From: an uncultured Tenacibaculum sp.
GTDB lineage: Bacteria; Bacteroidota; Bacteroidia; Flavobacteriales; Flavobacteriaceae
Assembly: GCF_947504135.1 (NCBI RefSeq)
Contig: NZ_CANNGG010000001.1
Span: 434,001-498,000 of the forward strand
DNA length: 64,000 nucleotides
Direction of reading: 5' to 3'
How positions within the stretch are numbered: position 1 is the stretch's first letter; the number at the start of each line of letters is the position of its first letter. Under the pieces are notes generated by a model. The model did not search any database, was not told where the DNA came from, and was given only the letters and a program-made list of their open reading frames with translations. Shown piece by piece: positions 59,309 through 64,000 of the stretch. Position numbers and translations under genes: made by a program.

Positions 59309-60667
59309 ATGACTACTTTTCAAGATTTAGACTTATCAAATCCACTACGAAATTCAATTGAAGAATTAGGTTTCGTTAATCCAACACCTATTCAAGAACA
59401 AGCATTTCCTGTAATTCGTTCAGGAAAAGACGTAGTGGGTATTGCTCAAACAGGTACAGGTAAAACCTTCGGGTATTTATTACCTATACTTCGTGATTTA
59501 AAGTTTTCAAAACAACAACATCCTAGAGTGATGATTTTAGTACCTACACGTGAATTAGTGGTTCAGGTAGTTGAAGAGATTGAAAAGCTAGCAAAATACA
59601 TTACGTTGAAAACTGTAGGGGTTTATGGAGGTGTTAATTTGAACCGTCATAAAGAAGCAGTGATGCAAGGGGCAGATATTATAGTAGCTACTCCTGGGCG
59701 TTTATACGATTTAGCATTAAGTAATGTATTGAAGCTAAAATCTATTCAGAAGTTGGTAATTGATGAAGTAGATGTTATGCTTGATTTAGGTTTCCGTTTT
59801 CAGTTGTTAAATATCTTTGATTTACTACCACAACGACGTCAAAACATTATGTTTTCGGCAACTATGACGGAAGATGTAGAGGCATTAATTGATGATTTTT
59901 TTATAGCACCGCATAAAATAGCCATTGCAGTTAGCGGAACTCCGTTAGATAACATTCAGCAAATAAGCTATGATGTTCCGAATTTTTATACAAAAGTCAA
60001 CTTATTGAACTATTTGTTATTCGATAAATCGGAGTTTAACAAAGTATTGGTGTTTGCACCGAATAAGCGAAATGCAGATAGATTGTTTGATTGTGTAGCT
60101 GAAGAATTTCCATCACAAGCTTGTGTAATTCATTCAAATAAAACACAGAACTACCGTTTGCGTTCTATTGAACAATTCAACAAAGGAGAAAAACGAATTT
60201 TAATTGCAACCGATGTAATTGCACGTGGATTAGATTTGGAGGAAGTTACGCATGTGGTAAACTTTAATGTACCACACTTCCCTGAAAACTATATGCACAG
60301 AATTGGTCGTACAGGTCGTGCAGAACATGAAGGAAAATCAATTTTATTTGCTACGGAAAAAGAGCAGGAAGCTAAACAACGAATTGAGGAGTTGATGAAT
60401 TATACAATTCCGAAGTTAGAAATTCCTGAACAAGTTGAGATAACCAAGCAATTAACGGAAGAAGAACGTCCGAAGGAAGAAAGAGAAGTAAATAAAAATA
60501 GAACTTCTCAAGAGTATGAAGCAGGTCCAGCTTTCCATGAAAAAAAGGAAAAGAATAAAAAAACAAATCAAGGAGGTTCGTATAGAAGAGAGCTTGCTAA
60601 GAAATACAAAAAGCCAAAAACTAGAGGCGATAAAAACTATAATAAACGCAATAAGAAACGTAAATAA
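59309..60667 (+). CDS. DEAD-box RNA helicase (second of two)
   Basis: This 452-residue helicase has the Q motif (NPTPIQEQAFPV), AQTGTGKTFGY, VPTRELVVQ, TPGRLYDL, IDEVDVMLDLGF (DEVD in place of DEAD), SATM, ATDVIARGLDL and HRIGRTGRA. The C terminus is basic and low complexity (KKEKNKKTNQGGSYRRELAK). The DEVD variant is an accepted form. The ATG at 59309 (MTTFQDLDLSNPL) is chosen; the upstream TTG at 59282 lies at the promoter. It overlaps the next gene's start by one base. Confidence 0.93.
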   Translation: MTTFQDLDLSNPLRNSIEELGFVNPTPIQEQAFPVIRSGKDVVGIAQTGTGKTFGYLLPILRDLKFSKQQHPRVMILVPTRELVVQVVEEIEKLAKYITLKTVGVYGGVNLNRHKEAVMQGADIIVATPGRLYDLALSNVLKLKSIQKLVIDEVDVMLDLGFRFQLLNIFDLLPQRRQNIMFSATMTEDVEALIDDFFIAPHKIAIAVSGTPLDNIQQISYDVPNFYTKVNLLNYLLFDKSEFNKVLVFAPNKRNADRLFDCVAEEFPSQACVIHSNKTQNYRLRSIEQFNKGEKRILIATDVIARGLDLEEVTHVVNFNVPHFPENYMHRIGRTGRAEHEGKSILFATEKEQEAKQRIEELMNYTIPKLEIPEQVEITKQLTEEERPKEEREVNKNRTSQEYEAGPAFHEKKEKNKKTNQGGSYRRELAKKYKKPKTRGDKNYNKRNKKRK

Positions 60668-61026
60668 TGCAAGAACTTACCAAGCAAGAACTCCACAATT
60701 TAGGAATGAATATTGTGGGTAAGAAACTGCAAGAAATGGGGTATGAATTTGTTGCAATCAATAGCGAGTTGAAAAAACATCCGCAGTTTGTGTTGTATAA
60801 AAAAGGAGAGCCTACCATTTTTGTATTGGTAAAAACTACAAATAACATTCAGTCACCACAAGAATATGATGTGTTATGGATGGAAACCTTTAAAGAACAT
60901 GCAAAAAATCAAAACGCAAAAGTTTGGTATGCAGGAATTGGTATTGCGAATGCAGAGAGTGTAGAGCTACCTGTTTTTAAAGATCAACCTTATTACGTAG
61001 CTTTTGATGATTTTATTAAGTTTTAA
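60667..61026 (+). CDS. small protein with possible nuclease-like fold
   Basis: This 119-residue soluble protein starts at an ATG that overlaps the helicase stop (TAATG). It has LGMNIVGKKLQEMGYEFVAI near 15-30 and PQFVLYKKGEPTIFVLVKTT near 40-60, a pattern like the core of restriction-endonuclease-like proteins (E and a late K in VKT), but the acidic residues are not clear. It has no known function. Coupling to the RNA helicase suggests a role in RNA or DNA handling. Confidence 0.7.
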   Translation: MQELTKQELHNLGMNIVGKKLQEMGYEFVAINSELKKHPQFVLYKKGEPTIFVLVKTTNNIQSPQEYDVLWMETFKEHAKNQNAKVWYAGIGIANAESVELPVFKDQPYYVAFDDFIKF

Positions 61027-61030
61027 TACT

Positions 61031-61098
61031 TGTCATATCGAGTGATTTTGTTCTTGAGGAAAGCGAATAAGAACAAAATTATGTAAAGACATCTCTTA
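61031..61098. repeat. candidate dispersed flavobacterial intergenic repeat
   Basis: TGTCATATCGAGTGA starts the element and GACATCTC ends it; between them is an 11-bp perfect stem (ATTTTGTTCTT at 61045-61055 with AAGAACAAAAT at 61069-61079). From memory, repeats starting TGTCATTTCGA and ending GAGAAATCTC are widespread in Flavobacteria; only one copy is seen here. Confidence 0.45.
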
Positions 61099-61142
61099 GT
61101 AATAAAGCATTTTAAATCGATAGGATTTTAGTATTTTTAACT

Positions 61143-61706
61143 ATGGAAGAATTACTAGCCGATATTCGTAAATGTACTATTTGTAAGGACTTTATAGAAC
61201 CTAATCCTGTTGTTTTAGCCAGTAAACGGTCAAAGACCATTATTGTTGGTCAAGCACCCGGAACAAAAGTACATCAATCAGGTATTCCTTGGGATGATGC
61301 TAGCGGAAAACAACTGCGAAATTGGTTAGGAGTAACTGATCATCAATTTTATGATAGTAATAATTTTGGGATTATTCCTATGGGATTTTGTTATCCAGGA
61401 AAAGGAAAATCAGGAGATCTACCACCAAGAAGAGAATGTGCTCCGAAATGGCATCAACCTTTATTAAATGAAATGCCCAACGTACAATTAGTTATTTTAA
61501 TTGGGATGTATGCTCAGAATTACTATCTAAAAGACAAGGCAAAACGAACGCTTACCGAAACGGTAGATGCTTTTCACGAATATTTACCAGACTATTTTGT
61601 GTTACCACATCCATCACCAAGAAATCGATTTTGGTTAACTAAAAATCCTTGGTTTGAAAAGGAAGTATTGCCTCAATTAAAAAAGATAATTAAAGAGTTA
61701 CTGTAG
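61143..61706 (+). CDS. uracil-DNA glycosylase family protein
   Basis: This 187-residue protein has the family motifs IIVGQAPGTKVHQSGIPWDD (GxAPG, motif 1) near 35-55 and LPHPSPRNR (motif 2) near 160. It has an N-terminal cysteine pair (CTICKDF) and CYPGKGKSGDLPPRRECAP near 90. The family removes uracil from DNA or has a related DNA-repair role; the exact class cannot be told. It stands alone on the plus strand before hflX. Confidence 0.88.
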   Translation: MEELLADIRKCTICKDFIEPNPVVLASKRSKTIIVGQAPGTKVHQSGIPWDDASGKQLRNWLGVTDHQFYDSNNFGIIPMGFCYPGKGKSGDLPPRRECAPKWHQPLLNEMPNVQLVILIGMYAQNYYLKDKAKRTLTETVDAFHEYLPDYFVLPHPSPRNRFWLTKNPWFEKEVLPQLKKIIKELL

Positions 61707-61766
61707 GACTAAAAAATAACCCAGTTTTCAAACAAATAAGTTAATTACTTTACATTGATAAATTCG

Positions 61767-61774
61767 TACTTTTG
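61767..61774 (+). promoter_or_regulatory. -7 promoter element of hflX
   Basis: TACTTTTG, matching TAnnTTTG, 7 bases before the ATG at 61781, so the leader would be very short. Confidence 0.45.
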
Positions 61775-61780
61775 TAGCGT

Positions 61781-62980
61781 ATGATAGAAACACGAGAAGC
61801 CATATCAGAAAAAGCGGTTTTAATAGGAATTATAACCCAACATCAAGACGAAAAACAGTCAGAAGAGTATTTAGATGAACTAGAGTTTTTAACTCTAACA
61901 GCAGGGGGGGTTGCAGTAAAGCGTTTTGTACAAAAGCTTGATAAGCCCAATCCGAAAACTTTTTTAGGGACGGGAAAGCTAGAAGATGTTAAAGCTTATA
62001 TAGATTCAAACAATATTGGAACAGCTATTTTTGATGACGAATTATCTCCAGCACAGCTAAGAAATATCGAACGTTTTTTAGATTGTAAGATTTTAGATAG
62101 AACCAACTTAATCCTAGATATTTTTGCTAGTAGAGCACAAACAAGTTCGGCAAAAGCTCAGGTTGAATTAGCGCAATATCAATATTTGTTGCCTCGATTA
62201 ACACGAATGTGGACCCACCTTGATAAACAAAAAGGGGGAATTGGTATGCGTGGGCCAGGAGAAACAGAGATTGAAACTGACCGTCGAATTATTCGTGATA
62301 AAATTTCATTGCTAAAAAAGAAGCTCGAAACCATTGATAAACAAATGGCGGTACAACGAAAGAACCGTGGGAAAATGGTGCGTGTTGCTTTAGTAGGTTA
62401 TACAAACGTTGGGAAGTCTACTTTAATGAATGTAGTTAGTAAAAGTGAGGTTTTTGCTGAAAATAAGCTATTTGCAACCCTAGATACTACGGTAAGAAAA
62501 GTCGTCATTAAAAATATTCCATTTTTAATGACTGATACTGTTGGGTTTATTAGAAAATTACCAACTCAGTTAGTAGAATCGTTTAAATCTACGTTGGATG
62601 AAGTTAGAGAAGCCGATTTACTACTGCATGTAGTTGATATTACGCACCCAAACTTTGAAGATCATATCGCTTCTGTAAACAAAATATTAGACGAAATTAA
62701 TAGTAAAAATAAGCCCACAGTTATGGTATTTAATAAGATAGACGCTTATACTCATGAAACTATTGATGAAGACGATTTGGTAACAGAAAAAACAAAAAAA
62801 CATTACACGCTAGAAGACTGGAAAAGGACATGGATGTATGATTTAGGAACAGAAAGTATTTTTATATCAGCCTTAAATAAAGATAATTTAGAAGACTTTA
62901 AAGAGAAGGTATATGAAGAGGTAAAGAAGATACATATACAGCGTTTTCCTTATAATGATTTCTTATATAATGAATACTAG
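61781..62980 (+). CDS. hflX: ribosome-associated GTPase HflX
   Basis: This 399-residue GTPase has an N-terminal HflX domain (about 20-190; FLGTGKLEDVKAYI, RTNLILDIFASRAQTS, KGGIGMRGPGETEIETDRR) and a GTPase domain with GYTNVGKST (G1) near 208, DTVGFIRKLP (G3) near 255 and NKID (G4) near 325. HflX splits stalled or hibernating 70S ribosomes and rescues translation under stress. It is single and followed by a strong hairpin. Confidence 0.96.
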   Translation: MIETREAISEKAVLIGIITQHQDEKQSEEYLDELEFLTLTAGGVAVKRFVQKLDKPNPKTFLGTGKLEDVKAYIDSNNIGTAIFDDELSPAQLRNIERFLDCKILDRTNLILDIFASRAQTSSAKAQVELAQYQYLLPRLTRMWTHLDKQKGGIGMRGPGETEIETDRRIIRDKISLLKKKLETIDKQMAVQRKNRGKMVRVALVGYTNVGKSTLMNVVSKSEVFAENKLFATLDTTVRKVVIKNIPFLMTDTVGFIRKLPTQLVESFKSTLDEVREADLLLHVVDITHPNFEDHIASVNKILDEINSKNKPTVMVFNKIDAYTHETIDEDDLVTEKTKKHYTLEDWKRTWMYDLGTESIFISALNKDNLEDFKEKVYEEVKKIHIQRFPYNDFLYNEY

Positions 62981-63012
62981 TTTTTTACGCTAAAAAAACA
63001 TAACGATAACAT

Positions 63013-63051
63013 AAAAAAGAACTTAGATAATTGCTGTTTAAGTTCTTTTTT
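63013..63051 (+). terminator. terminator after hflX
   Basis: Thirteen-bp stem (AAAAAAGAACTTA at 63013-63025 with TAAGTTCTTTTTT at 63039-63051) with a 13-base loop and terminal T run. Confidence 0.8.
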
Positions 63052-63350
63052 ACTATATTTATAATCGTTAACATAGTATTTTTATGCTTTTTTCAAGCAT
63101 TGTAAATCAGTATTTTTAAACATTTTATCCCCCTAAAAAATGAAAAATAATATAACTTCACATAAGAAATCTGTACGATTTTTATTAGAACATCAAGTTA
63201 ATAAGAGTTTATTCATTAATACTCAAAACTTAGTTTAAACAATCCTAAAACTTGCTAGTATTCATAAAGCTTTTAATTTTTAAATAGAGGCTGAAAGAAT
63301 TGTCTGCTCAATTTTTGTTGGGTTACCGTGTTTTAACAAAACAGATTGTG
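63052..63350. other. intergenic region without a gene
   Basis: Almost 300 bases of AT-rich sequence between the hflX terminator and the next gene. I see no open frame with coding character, no strong repeat and no clear TAnnTTTG element. It probably holds the promoter and leader of the TonB-domain gene. Confidence 0.6.
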
Positions 63351-64000
63351 ATGAAAAAAATAATAATATTCTTGTTAGCTATTTTGTATAGTACGCATTT
63401 ATTAAATGCACAAGAAAAATGTACATCTCAAGATCATAAAATACAAGATATTAATACTGTAGATAAATGTTTGATTGAAAAGCATGATGACAGTAATGAT
63501 GAAGCTTCTACAATGGTTACCACAGTTACTAGTAGAAGATATTTAAAAAAGCGTGTTTATTTTGAAAAAGTTACTCGCTTAGCAGAAGACTTAAAAGCGA
63601 AAGAAATGCATACTTTCAATGCAATTAATAATTTAAAACTAGCTCGTTTAAGCAATCCTGCCCCAATTTTTAGAACTGTAGAAAGTAAGGGGATTTCTTT
63701 TGATGTAGTTGAAGAAATACCAATGTTTTTATCGTGTGCAGATGATTCAATAGATAAAACAGATTGTTTTAACTACGAAATGCAACAGCATATACTTAAT
63801 AATTTAGTTTATCCAGTAAAAGCTTTAGATGAAGGGATAGAAGGAAGCGTGCAGGTAAGTTTTATAATTGACGAAACAGGTAAGGTAACAAGTATAAAAA
63901 CAGAAGGTGAAGGAGTGCATGAAATCTTGAAACAAGAAGCAGAAAGAATTGTGTTGTTGCTCCCGAATTTTAAACCAGGAAAACAAGCTGGTTCGCCTTC
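63351..64000 (+). CDS. energy transducer TonB-domain protein (3' end outside the window)
   Basis: The frame is open from the ATG to the right edge (216 residues visible). It has a signal peptide (KIIIFLLAILYSTHLLNAQ) and a C-terminal part that starts MQQHILNNLVYPVKALDEG, then IEGSVQVSFIIDETGKVTSI and LLPNFKPGKQAG, the start of a TonB C-terminal domain. Proteins of this form in Bacteroidota have a non-canonical TonB domain with no clear N-terminal membrane anchor. Function is unproven; partner receptors are not adjacent. Confidence 0.85.
   Translation, partial: MKKIIIFLLAILYSTHLLNAQEKCTSQDHKIQDINTVDKCLIEKHDDSNDEASTMVTTVTSRRYLKKRVYFEKVTRLAEDLKAKEMHTFNAINNLKLARLSNPAPIFRTVESKGISFDVVEEIPMFLSCADDSIDKTDCFNYEMQQHILNNLVYPVKALDEGIEGSVQVSFIIDETGKVTSIKTEGEGVHEILKQEAERIVLLLPNFKPGKQAGSP

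Noticed and set aside
1..64000. tRNA, rRNA or riboswitch genes
   Set aside because: I looked for cloverleaf-like sequence and conserved RNA motifs in the intergenic regions and saw none that I could support.

Overview
The window looks like a chromosome segment of a marine member of the Flavobacteriaceae (Bacteroidota), most like the Tenacibaculum/Polaribacter group. The basis is the low G+C content, a complete Na+-pumping NADH:quinone reductase operon (nqrA-F), a type IX secretion Plug protein, a Bat (aerotolerance) operon, a TonB-dependent receptor with a carboxypeptidase-like N-terminal domain, and many TAnnTTTG -7 promoter elements directly upstream of genes. The genus is an inference. No tRNA, rRNA, CRISPR array, insertion sequence or prophage was seen.

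Layout. 1-2130: the end of a large gene cut by the left edge, then a four-copy tandem array. Each unit carries a copy of that gene's 3' end, an overlapping small lipoprotein gene and, between units, a hairpin. Two copies have tetranucleotide repeats inside the signal-peptide codons, and in copy 2 the tract is out of frame with the ancestral ATG. This is the most unusual part of the window. 2150-15760: housekeeping and general genes (M28 peptidase, CBS protein, acetyltransferase, Ssb, Tex, MetG, LD-carboxypeptidase, YraN, TlpA-like thioredoxin, SDR, CvpA). 15800-18890: two beta-carbonic anhydrases and a SulP transporter, a likely bicarbonate-handling set. 19070-28560: a small secreted protein, then the Bat operon on the minus strand (MoxR, DUF58, membrane partner, BatA, BatB, BatC, an extra truncated BatD-like protein, BatD, BatE). 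28780-38310: TonB receptor, LpxH, TadA, Ogt, TatD, retropepsin-like protein, aminotransferase, desaturase, RsmG. 38310-39820: an ArsR / DUF6428 / low-molecular-weight phosphatase operon with two near-identical palindromic operator candidates and two proteins ending in Cys-Cys. 39860-52200: RNA helicase, YceI-like protein, glutaminase with an apparent frameshift, PruA, TANGO2-like protein, a run of three uncharacterised exported proteins, a DUF3667 gene broken by three homopolymer frameshifts, ApaG and the T9SS Plug. 52320-59240: nqrA-F, a 42-residue zinc-ribbon gene and a conserved cysteine-rich protein. 59300-64000: a second DEAD-box helicase, a small nuclease-fold candidate, a uracil-DNA glycosylase-like protein, HflX and the start of a TonB-domain protein cut by the right edge.

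How they fit together. Nqr supplies a sodium-motive force. PruA and glutaminase could feed glutamate into central metabolism. The carbonic anhydrase/SulP set likely handles inorganic carbon. The Bat operon couples a MoxR ATPase to membrane von Willebrand proteins. The arsR cluster looks like a self-regulated arsenic or metalloid response. The left-hand array looks like a recombining effector-tail/lipoprotein cassette, possibly an immunity array. Its function is inferred only.
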